64,000 nucleotides of DNA from NCBI GenBank assembly GCA_027946555.1, contig JAPEVC010000078.1, positions 1 to 64,000 on the forward strand, read 5' to 3'. Shown in pieces: positions 54,656 through 64,000 of the stretch. Each line of letters begins with the position of its first letter. Positions within the stretch are counted from its first letter, which is position 1. The notes under the pieces are model-generated. The model was given only the letters and a program-made list of their open reading frames with translations, was not told where the DNA came from and ran no database searches. Position numbers and translations under genes: made by a program. This DNA comes from Gnomoniopsis sp. IMI 355080. Lineage: Eukaryota; Ascomycota; Sordariomycetes; Diaporthales; Gnomoniaceae.

Positions 54656-57600
54656 ATGTGCTTCGAAAGTGAAGCCATTTTGAGATTTCCAAACCAAGAC
54701 ATGATGCCAACAATTCCTTGTATTGTATATTTGACTTCATTCAACAACAAAAACAACGAGATACTTCTCACTTGTGGAGACCCTCATTAAACGTTATATG
54801 CCTAAAACAGCATACCGATGCAATGTTCAGGACGATGTCTGAGCGGTCATTTATGGTGACAAGTGTTTTGTAAACGCAGCAGTAATCAGCCCCTCACTAG
54901 GCGCTCGACATGCCTAATCAGGTTCAAATGTGTCATAAGAATACTTCACCAGCATACTCATAGCTAAGGTGCAGTCCCATCCTGAATCGTATCCACCTAG
55001 GTCGGGATTTGTTGTCACTTCCGGGGTGTTTAAGTCACCACAATTTGGTCTCATATGCACTCCTTCAAGGCTAGCCACTCTGATCAAAAGTTACACGTTA
55101 TTTTGGAATCACACGGAGGATCAGATTCCCTGTGAAGGGACGGAGAAAAGCCCACAGCCTCCCCAGAACCTTCCCAACGGCAATGCGGCATACCTCGCGA
55201 TGCTTCCACCAGTTGAACTCTATTCGATGTTGTTGGCATTTAGCCAATTCCCCATATATGGCAATATCCACCTACTGTTAGTAAAGCATGATGAAGGATT
55301 ATGCCGTGCGAGATGGCGTTCGCCAAAGCTGCAGGAATTACCTGGTCTCCCACAAATACAGTCAAGCTAATTTTGTAAGAATCTGTTCCATACGGAAATC
55401 TTGTGTCTTTCTCCACTTACCTACCTGGTCATGAATCGTATAATGCAGACTGTCGTTGCATTTGTGTTGTTGCGCGCACCATCTATAGATGGCAACTCTC
55501 CAGCAGGGCTCGGGAGCCTCCACATATTCCTCCTCCACACGGGCGGGTTTTTAGTCATCTTGCAGTTCAGGGGTGCATGGGCTGGCCCTCCGGAGACCTA
55601 CTCTGTTGCATTCTGCCTTTTCCCCGGCAAAGGCCGGAATTTGCAGCAAGCCGAAGTGGGTAAAGTACTAAACCAACCTTGGAATGTATCATACTGCGCT
55701 GTCTTACGAAGACAACGCTGCAGACCCGCCTCTAAGGCCCACTAGCAGTCAAGGCAGCTGGGAAGCTGTGGCTAGGCAAGTATTCATAAGTCGCGGAACT
55801 CGGTTGCCCTGGATTTTGGCAATATAGCAATGGTACTCCGTATCATTAAGATATATGCAAGAATAATAATGGTCAAATTTGCCACAACTTAGAGCATCAG
55901 CGTGGTTCTTGGAGGCGAGCCGGCAGCTTGTAAGACCCGCTTCGGATCTACCAATATTTTGACTTGAATGATTGAAGTCTCCGATGTGGCCCTGCCGTGT
56001 GGAGATCGCGAGTCAGCATTTTAAGCCGCCTAGGCCGACGGATGAACGGAATGGACACCTATTGCAGCCTTACGGGTCATGATGCATTTGAACTTGTGCT
56101 TGTAAGCTTTCGCCATGATCGTCTCGAGATCGAATTTGGGGTGCTTTCTCAGGGCTGCGGTGTAGTAGCCAGTTCATTTTCTGTAGATACTGATATCCCA
56201 CAGCTTTCTAAGCTCCAGAAGTGTTCCCACAGTAAAAGGTGAGGGTTGTCAAAGGCCTCAAACCGCCCATTGGGTCAGGTACGCTACAACCGCAGTAGAA
56301 CCGATGCCCGCTTCTTGGATCCAGATACCCTCAATGGAATGGAAACCCACTCATCAGGATCACCCAGCCACTGAGAAGGATAGCAAGCGTTCTCCGCCCT
56401 GTGCGAATTCCTGCTTGTAACATCTTAGCCCAAAAAAAAATCAAATTGATTCTAGGTAACGAGCGAAAGCCGGCCCCGGTCTTGACGGGGTTCGGCAGGA
56501 CAAAATACTCTCAGTACGTATCTCGTCTGCAACCCTAGCACGTGGATCTCGACGGATCGTGCCGCTGAGGGTCCAGAAAATAGGGTTCCGATGTCTTACT
56601 ACCGGTCCATCCCGTCACATGGAATGGCCTGTTTTGATTGACTTTGGCGTCGATCTCCGAAGTTGATTCACTCACACTACGCAAATATATCTGCTTACAG
56701 CCTCAATTGTTGGGATGTGACGAATTGTGATACTAATAGTCCAGGAATACTATCGCGATGTGCCGAGTGCAAGTATCCGTGTAAATTTGCTCTGATATGA
56801 ATTCTCGAGACCCGTCCATGTACCTAGATACCTACCTAGGGAGGTAGTCTCATTGGTGCTACACTGCTACCTTGGTATACCCATCATCATTAATGACCGC
56901 CCAATAGAAGTCCACGACTACTATACCCTTTACAGGACAGTATACTCTTTAAAAACTCAAATATACCATGCATGACTTAGCAGAGGGTGTCAATCAGTGC
57001 GGCCAATACCGGTCTAGCTCGTATGATTCATCAGTAGTGCGTACTGTGTCACGGTATTCGATAGACAAATCTGCAGATCGATGTTCCTAATAATTCGCAC
57101 GCCTTGGGTAAAGGAAAAGGGGAGATCATGTTCATGAATCAGGAAAGCTGGAGTCGAGCAGCAGTATCACGTTTCGAACGCCTCGTACAGTCCAAAAGAC
57201 ATCTCAGCATCTCCGCGGACGATCAAGTGACCAATTATGATTTTTTACAACGTCACTACATCATTTTTATTTGCAGGAGTATCTCTGCTGCCTAGAATTA
57301 CAGAGGGCACCTGCTTTCGCAGGAGGAACGGACCACATGTCCCCACAGAAAATGGCGCATCTTCCCTTCAGTCTTATGGGCGTAAGCGGTTACGAAATGC
57401 GTATACGCAGCTTATGCCGGCACACGCTTCCAATAACTTCAACACGTATCCACAGTAAGCGGCGTGAAACAAGATACTCGGTGAGGCATGCGCCCTTCCC
57501 TGGGAACATGCGTATTTCCGACCTTTGGTACCTTTTGGGGACTTGTGTAGCTTATATTTCATCAGTCTATGTATGAATGAGCCATTTGTAATTTGGAGCA

Positions 57601-57780
57601 GCTTCTGAGGATAATCCACCTTCGTTTACTCACTTTCCAAGCGGCACATGACTTCTAAGCTGCGTATTCGCAGTGTGGATACGGCGCGTCGCGATGCAGA
57701 CCTGGAAAAATGGCACTCCAACTAAGCCCAGTAACGTTCACCATCTTGCGGTTGAGACTCCAAGAGGATTCTCCACTCGC

Positions 57781-58089
57781 CTACAGTTCGTCATATTTTT
57801 CATCCAAATCTGGATCGCGTCCGATCTTACTATGTAGTTTGGCCACCAAGTGTAACATCCGCAGAGGAGCCCTATACGAGTCATTATGCTGGAAAGGGAC
57901 CCTCTTGAGGCGGTCCGGCGCGCAACGCTTCCTTCGCTCCGTAGCGGACACCATAATGGCGTGATACATTTCAAACAGCCTCATGTGGATTCCATAGTCG
58001 TGGGATACAACGTCGGTGAGCGGCGACATCTTCTTGAGTGCCCGGTTGAATCCATTTGTGGTTCTGAACTTCTCAGTGGCATCTGCTTG
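57781..58089 (-). other. Possible gene relic or unannotated small exon
   Basis: This minus-strand frame of about 100 codons has protein-like composition, including LTDVVSHDYGIHMRLFEMYH, YRAPLRMLHLVAKL and GRDPDLDEKYDEL. It begins just after an in-frame TGA, has its first Met at 58029, and has no convincing flanking exons. No family recognised. It could be a fragment of a decayed gene. Confidence 0.25.
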
Positions 58090-58551
58090 TCATGGCACTC
58101 GGTCTCGGCCAATAGAATCCTATGTATAGACATGTGAAGGCATCTACAGGCCAAGAATTTTCGTCAGTTCTCATAATTGGTCTGAAATGTTCCTCTTGCC
58201 GATCGGTGGGGCGGGTTGTTCGTACGACAAATGCATGCAATATTGCCCCTAACGTTACGGCGTTTGCATCGTGAAGAATCTGCCGGTGGTAAAGAAAGCC
58301 CGAACATCGGGATAAAGGATTAATGAGGTATTACAAAATCTTGAGTAAGGATGAATGACTGGCGGAAACGGCGCATCTAAGGTCACTAGACGGGCGTCCG
58401 TAAGACTGCCCATGTCTTGAAAAGGTGCGGTTTCTTCCATGTCTGGTTTTTGTTTAACGCTGTTGCGGATTTTGGCATATAAAGAGCTTTCCACACGACA
58501 TCTGACCTTAACTCGTACTTCTTCCATCTTCATCAATCATCAAGCTCGAAT

Positions 58552-59037
58552 ATGTCGAAAGACTCAAAAGTCTCTGCATTGCGCGAACAGCTTTTCGAGG
58601 AGGGACTTCAAGTTCGTCGAGAAGTGCTGGGAAGTGAGTACGTCGACCAGGCCTTGAAGAACGCCACCGACTTCTCGCGACCTGGACAAGAGCTCATTAC
58701 CGAGTGGGCCTGGGGCACCGTCTGGCAGAGGCCAGGACTAGATCGGAAACAACGCAGCCTTCTGAGTAAGTGAACTGTTTTCACTCCGATGCAAGGTTGA
58801 AGAACACTAACATTTGCAGATCTGGGCATCATCATCGCTCAGAAAGCATGGCTGGAGCTGGCATTGCACACACGCGGTGCTATCAATAATGGTGTGACCG
58901 AGGTAGAAATCAGGGAGGTTGTTCTGCAAGCGACAGTCTACTGTGGAACGCCATCCGGTGTCGAGGCGATGTTGGTAACGGAGAGAACTATTAACGAGAT
59001 GGTGGAGAAAGGCGAGTACACGCGACCTAAAGCGTGA
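58552..59037 (+). CDS. Carboxymuconolactone decarboxylase family protein
   Basis: Small all-helical protein of 143 residues related to 4-carboxymuconolactone decarboxylase of the protocatechuate branch of the beta-ketoadipate pathway. Exons are 58552-58765 and 58820-59037 (phase 1; donor GTAAGT, acceptor GCAG). The family signature is complete: ITEWAWGTVWQRPGLDRKQRSL before the intron, then LALHTRGAINNGVTEVEIREVVLQATVYCGTP, with H88, E101 and C113. The length is normal for the single-domain enzyme. Fungi usually use a muconate lactonising route without this enzyme, so the fungal member may have another substrate. It is convergent with a DHA1 transporter, and an ACS-type transporter follows, which fits uptake and breakdown of an organic acid. 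Confidence 0.9.
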
Positions 59038-59529
59038 TTAGACTCGGGCATGACGGCTACCGAGACTCTAGATCATGCGTGGTCAATGAGCATACTGGGG
59101 GAACATGGAATCAGACCCTTTGCGATGGTCCTCATTCTAGGTCGCATTCATCAACGTCGGGTTCAACACATAGATCTATATATGCATCTATCTGAACAAC
59201 ACAGTCCGCTATTGCTTTATCTCGTGATGTTGGTAATCATAAAATCATGCATCAACCCATATGTTGTACAAGCCCGACAAGAACGGCAAAACAAGCTCCA
59301 ATCTTGGCTCAACGACTTCGCGAGGTGGTTGTTCGACCACCCAAAGACAATTTCTTGGATATTGGCGCAGTAAAGATGGCCTGAGATAGCAGGGGCGTCT
59401 GAATGACCACCAGTTGGAATTTCAACAACCAAGCACGCAGGAATCTTTCTCGCGCCCGAGCTATGCAAAGCTGCAGGTGAAAACATAAAGTATCGTGCCG
59501 AATACTCAAGCCAGTGAGTAAAGTTGGTA
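59038..59529. other. Intergenic, 492 bases, convergent
   Basis: Lies between the decarboxylase and transporter 3' ends. Nothing notable. Confidence 0.5.
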
Positions 59530-61209
59530 TCAACGCCATGCGTGCCCCTTGAATTGCAAAAGTGCAGTCGGTATGATGCTGAGACCGATGATGAGACCAG
59601 CAACAATTGCCGAGCTATTCGAAAGTCCCACGGAAGTGAACATGGAAGGAAACCTGAACATTTATGTTAGTAACAGTTGGCAATAAGTCCTTAGGCCGGT
59701 AAGCAAGCATTGAAGGTTTTTTACTCACCAGAACGGCCCGAGGAATCCAATGATTTGCCTCATTAGCGACATAAAAACGCCTACACTCGCCGCGTTCTCC
59801 GCCGCACAGTCCACAGCATAAGTCACGAGTACTGTCGTGACGACCTGATTTCCAATAGCAGCGACGGCCGTTCCCACCACCGGCACCACCGTCCATTTGC
59901 CGGCAGGCGCCTTTTCTGTTGTCACCAGGAAGACCGCGACGCCCACCACTGTGATGACATAGCCGAAATAACTGAGCCACAGACGGAACTCTGGCGGCGG
60001 TTGCTCAGCCAGCTTCGCCTTACGCCGACGCATCCACAGATCACTGAGCGTGCCGCCAACCTGCTCACCTAGCAGTGAACCGATGATGACCCCAATAAAT
60101 TGTAGGCCAATTTGCTCTGTGTTGAGGCCGAACTTCTCTTCGAACAGCTGCGGGATTTCAATTGTGGTAAGGATGCTGCCAAAGAGGAAGATTGTCGAGT
60201 ACGCCACCGCAGGAAGCACTGCGCAAGGGCGAACGATCATCCGTAGCGGCTCGAAGTAGTCATGCACAGTAAGCTTGCGAGGATTGATGCGGCGGAAGTT
60301 GAGGTATTTTGCCACGAAGCTCGACTTCTTTCCGTTCGTGTAGGGTGGCGGGTCGTCCTCACTGCGCAGATACAGCGTCTCTGGGCCAAAGAAGAAGTAC
60401 AAGATGAATTGTAACCCGTTGATGATGGCCAGGATCCAGAAGATGAACCTCCAATCTGTTCGAAAGGTCACGAATCCGAAGATCAAAGGCCCAATTGGAA
60501 CTCCAAGCGTGACCATTACCATCCATATGCCAATATACTTTGCGCGGTCCTTCTTCAAAAAGGTCTCTGCTACGACCGCGCTACCAATCGCACTCGCTGG
60601 GGAGATGAAGAAGGCCACCACGGCACGGAAGAACATCATAACCCCGTACGTACGACTCAGTGCACAAGCGATATTGCCCAACCCAGCCATGATCAACGAG
60701 AGGAGAAAGATGGGCCGGCGTCCGTAGGTATTCGCAAGTGGTCGCCACGCTAATGGGGATACGCCAAGAACAGCAATCTGCACAGCGGTCAGATATGTGC
60801 TATCCTGTAACGTATTCCCGAATTCCTTCGCCATGTCCGAATAAGCGGGAATGATGGCACTGGCAATGATGGTCGCCATGCACGAGTGAAAGGCAACCAG
60901 CAGTAACATCACCACCTTCTTGGACTGTTTCCAATTATATGGATCCCAGTCGCTCGCCGAGGGCATCGGATCCAGGTCAAGCGTGCCATGTCGATTGATG
61001 AGGTATGTCCTGGCCACTGGTGAGAGACCCGTCGCGGCGTAGGCTTCGTCCCAGCTTGGGTCGAGGCTGTACTCGACAGAGTGATCCTCGACATGCATTG
61101 TGTGCGGTGATGCTCGTGAGTCTTTTGCGTGCAGCTCGAAGCTGTCTAGGGCCATTGTTCTGTCGGTGCTTGGCGACCTGGCATGGTTGATTGGGTGTCT
61201 GTCCGTCAT
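59530..61209 (-). CDS. MFS transporter, DHA1 family (12 TM)
   Basis: Membrane transporter of 534 residues. Exons are 59729-61209 and 59530-59653 (phase 2; Trp codon split), ending with QFKGHAWR. A polar cytosolic N-terminus of about 95 residues precedes WDPYNWKQSKKVVMLLLVAF, the usual start of helix 1 in this group. The loop 2-3 motif is LANTYGRRPIFL. PASAIGSAVVAETFLKKDRAKYIG and LGVPIGPLIFGFV belong to helices 4-5, a central loop carries EDDPPPYTNGKKSS, and six further helices follow. Relatives transport drugs, polyamines or small organic acids; the substrate here is unknown. It sits between a carboxymuconolactone decarboxylase and an ACS transporter. Confidence 0.9.
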
Positions 61210-62639
61210 GGTAGCTGAGTGCTTAACAACGATAGAGGCTCAGCCTTCGCACTTGGAAGAAATTCTACCACCTAGTCTGTCTTCGACATGAACGGTTTCG
61301 GAGAGGTCTTAGCTTCTTCACAAGAGGACATGACAGTTGGAAGCATGCAGAATTCACAGGCTCCTACTACGGGGACGAAAACATCTAATAGGGCATGAGC
61401 TTCCCCCGGGGAAGCACATTATAGTCGGGCCGATGTGGAAAGTCGAACTGGTTTCACTAACGGCGACACAAATTGAGGCGATGGCTACCAGCAATTTCCA
61501 GCATAAACGTACCATAAATGGAGCAAGACTGAAGTGACGTAGCCCGCGCCGCGTGGCTCACCAGCCAGCCTCAAAGGCTACCACAGCGGTTAGTGAACTC
61601 GCATGAATCGTCAGCGGAGGCTAGCTAGATACGTTCGGGAGTCCCCTGTACGAGCCTTCTCTTTCAGGCACAGAAGCTGCCAAATATGACGGCTCACCGT
61701 TGCAAGCTAAGGGGAGCATTGAAGGTTTCAGGACGGGGTGACCCTGGATTCTGACAATCTTCGGACCGCTAACTCGTCTGCATGTCAACCAAATCTGGTA
61801 GCAGATTCAGGTGAGTGCCATAGCGGTTGCAGAATTCAGCCTATACAAGTCTGCTCTGTTGTCAGTTTCCTCCTCAGAATTCGGATGCTAACAGCCCTGG
61901 AAAAAAAACAAATCGACCAGTAAAAACGAACAGTCTGTCCCGTTTTTACTATGTACATGATTCCGAATTACAAGCTCCTCCCAACCTGCGAATTGGCAAT
62001 TGCAATGCACGGTGCCAAGAATGCCCCAGAACATGGAACATGGACCATTTGAATACAGTATGTGGCCGTCAAAGTAGGCGGAAAAGAAAGTCAAAAGAAA
62101 AGGGAGTAAGTATTAAGAGGCAGGGGTTGCATCAACTAATTACTCTTCTAACAGGAAAATCCGCCGCCCTCGTTTGCTAATGCAAGAAAATTGATTCTAT
62201 TTCCGAACGGCGAATGCACATTCACCACTATAAAGCCCTTTTCCCTTGCGGATAGTTGTAACTACCTACCTAGATAGGCAACAGACCTCGTAATCACTGG
62301 AAGGCTGAGAGTGAATTACATAACCTTACATACGTATGATCCGCATGCTTCGGCCTTTATATTTGAAGCCGCCTTACATCCCTGGCCGAAAGCATTGTGA
62401 TCATAAACCATCAGCGTATAATACCCTAGGCATTCAGAACGAAAATCTAGACTGAACTGGTCTGCACTTGAATCATGGGCCCCTTTCTTCGCTGTGTAGA
62501 TTTATCACTAGAGTCATGCTGAACTTGAGTCCACCTAGGCAACTCTGGGAAAATGTGTGTCAAATAAGGGACAGTAACAACATGTATTATGATATCTTCA
62601 ACCCGACCTGGCGAGTCCCACAACACTATTTTACTTTCC
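61210..62639. other. Intergenic, 1.43 kb, no gene seen
   Basis: DHA1 upstream region and ACS downstream region. Short frames only. The motif TACCTACCTAGATAGG is near 62263-62278. Confidence 0.5.
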
Positions 62640-64000
62640 TCAAAGCAAATATCTGAATAGAGGATTCTCGAAATCAGTCAAGTCAGCTCCGTCATAAGAC
62701 GCCTCATCCGCTACACCCTGAGTTGCTGCCGCTGCCTCGTCCCTCTTTTTGTTTCGTCTAGACAGCAACAGTCGCAGTCCAAGAGCAACGCAGATCTGCG
62801 CGGTAGCACATGCCATGATCAGCTTGCATCCCGTAGGATACGTAGGTGACTCTTGATCCAGAAAGGCATGCGGTCCAATGATATTGCCGGCACAGTACGC
62901 CAGGAATACCAGCGCAGAGCTTGTTGTACGCTTGGTGTAACCACCCAAGTTCGTTGCCGGCATCTGCAACGCAAGAACCAACGATGCCACATAAGACCCG
63001 GAAATATAATAACCCATGAGCACACCTACGTTGTTGGCGTGGCTAGTCCGGTCCAACCAGCCCATGAGGCCAGTGCCGATGATGGTGGGAATAATGTAAA
63101 CTGCCATCACGGTTGTGCGCGCGTTTTTGAAGCGTGAGGCGATGTATGTGCCAGACAAAATCCACACAACTTGAAAGCCGCCTTGAGGAATGCCCAACGC
63201 GGTTGTCTGCAGCGAGCCATGCACAACACCCTTAATGATGAGTTTCCCAAAGTTGGCATACCCACCATTGATGGTCTCGTTCAGAAGCACGAAAAGGAAT
63301 AGTAGCCAGACTTGAGGGTCAATGAGAACCTCACGAACCTGGCCCCATTTAATAGTCTTGTTCAAAATTCCCGTTCGGCCAAGGCGCCCGCGGGCGATGA
63401 GCAAGGCCTTCTCTTCGAGTGAAAAGCGTTTCGCGGACAGAATGCTGTCCGGGAGGCAGAAAAAGAGCAAACAGCCCCAGCACACAGTGATACCTCCACA
63501 AAGGAGGAAAATTGCCTTCCACACCGGGAAAGTGTCAATCTGACCGATGCCATATGTCAAAAGGCCTCCAATGATACTCCCTACGCCATTGCAGCAGTAG
63601 AAGAGACCTGCACGAAACGGTTGCTCCTGTCGAGTGTACCTATCAGGAGTTAACATTTCAGTCATCATGATCATCTATCTAGGTAGAGCAGAGAAGCTTA
63701 CCACATAGCAACTATAAGCATGAAACAAGTCGTAATTGGTGCCTCGAATACGCCGAGAAAAAAGCGACAGGCAGCAAGTCCAGCGAAGTTGTGGCAAGCC
63801 GCAGTGACCATCAGAATCGCTCCCCAGACGGTCACACACCCGCCCACGATTTTGCCCATCCGGGTCTTCTGCACAAGCCACATCCACGGATACTCAGCTA
63901 CCAGGTAGGCGAAGTAGAATATGCTCGTGAACCAACCATATTGGTCCAAAGTAATGCCGGTACTGGTAAGGAGGTCGAAGACGGCGGCGTAGGACATGGC
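62640..64000 (-). CDS. MFS transporter, anion:cation symporter (ACS/allantoate permease) family, N-terminus beyond the right edge
   Basis: C-terminal 430 or so residues of a Dal5/Tna1-like transporter for organic anions such as allantoate, nicotinate or carboxylates. Visible exons are 63702 to beyond 64000 and 62640-63639 (phase 2; donor GTAAGC, acceptor GATAG). The first visible stretch covers helix 2 (YGWFTSIFYFAYLVAEYPWMWL), the GKIVGGCVTVWGAILMVTAA helix and CRFFLGVFEAPIT. After the intron come WYTRQEQPFRAGLFYCCNG and GGLLTYGIGQI, both hallmarks of this family, and LPDSILSAKRFSLEEKALL in the central loop. Helices 7-12 and a short charged tail complete it. The start codon is not in the window; the Met at 63997 is internal. 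Confidence 0.9.

Larger units (their letters stand above)
54022..58551. other. Gene-poor stretch, 4.5 kb
   Basis: No complete gene can be supported on either strand. It holds a 20-base tandem duplication (54616-54655), a GC-rich hairpin (56469-56496), a TACCTAGATACCTACCTAGG motif at 56821 and one frame that may be a gene relic (57781-58089, minus). The last 100 bases are the leader of the decarboxylase gene. Confidence 0.55.

Noticed and set aside
54969..55745. Consecutive plus frames (133 and 114 codons) in the gene desert
   Set aside because: They have no shared frame, no intron that would join them and no recognisable motif.

Overview
The window is nuclear DNA from a filamentous ascomycete (Pezizomycotina). 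A Sordariomycete is likely but not proven. Evidence: most genes carry short GT-AG introns (about 50-180 bases) whose phases can be checked against the reading frame. The families are fungal: a Zn2Cys6 regulator, a HET-domain protein, sedolisin and subtilase proteases, DHA and ACS transporters, fungal-type SLX4 and Rab4. The intergenic DNA carries TACCTAGGTA-type repeats. I support 25 protein-coding genes, two of them cut by the window edges. I found no tRNA or rRNA gene, CRISPR array or intact transposon. Exon coordinates were read by hand from splice signals and frame continuity.

Left third (1-24.2 kb), mostly housekeeping: a Rab4-type GTPase running off the left edge; a short-chain dehydrogenase; an RS-tailed protein with a dsRNA-binding-like block; a D-2-hydroxyacid dehydrogenase; a 1056-residue Zn2Cys6 regulator; an unknown Arg-rich, possibly mitochondrial protein; a DHA2 drug transporter; a NUDT19-like Nudix hydrolase; SLX4 divergent from ribosomal protein S21; and a cystinosin-type PQ-loop transporter.

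Middle (24.2-46 kb), more accessory: a decayed tandem copy of the cystinosin 3' end; an inverted-repeat cluster at the stop codon of a HET gene whose frame I cannot close; a glyoxalase-fold protein convergent with a six-exon cytochrome P450; two secreted serine proteases (sedolisin S53 and subtilase S8) that probably digest external protein; a divergent pair of a 6-phosphogluconate dehydrogenase homologue and a sugar isomerase-like TIM barrel, probably one carbohydrate route; and a MARVEL-like membrane protein.

Right third (46-64 kb): a MYND-finger protein, a Ted1/Cdc1-like ER phosphoesterase and an FAD/NAD(P)-binding protein. A 4.5-kb stretch without a supportable gene follows (54.0-58.5 kb). 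The end holds a carboxymuconolactone decarboxylase, a DHA1 transporter and an ACS-type transporter cut by the right edge, a plausible aromatic-acid uptake and catabolism neighbourhood.

I did not find a clearly new system. The points most worth following are the HET frame break with its adjacent inverted repeats, the decayed cystinosin duplicate, the possible dual-start Nudix protein, the 14-base P450 exon and the large insert in Rab4.
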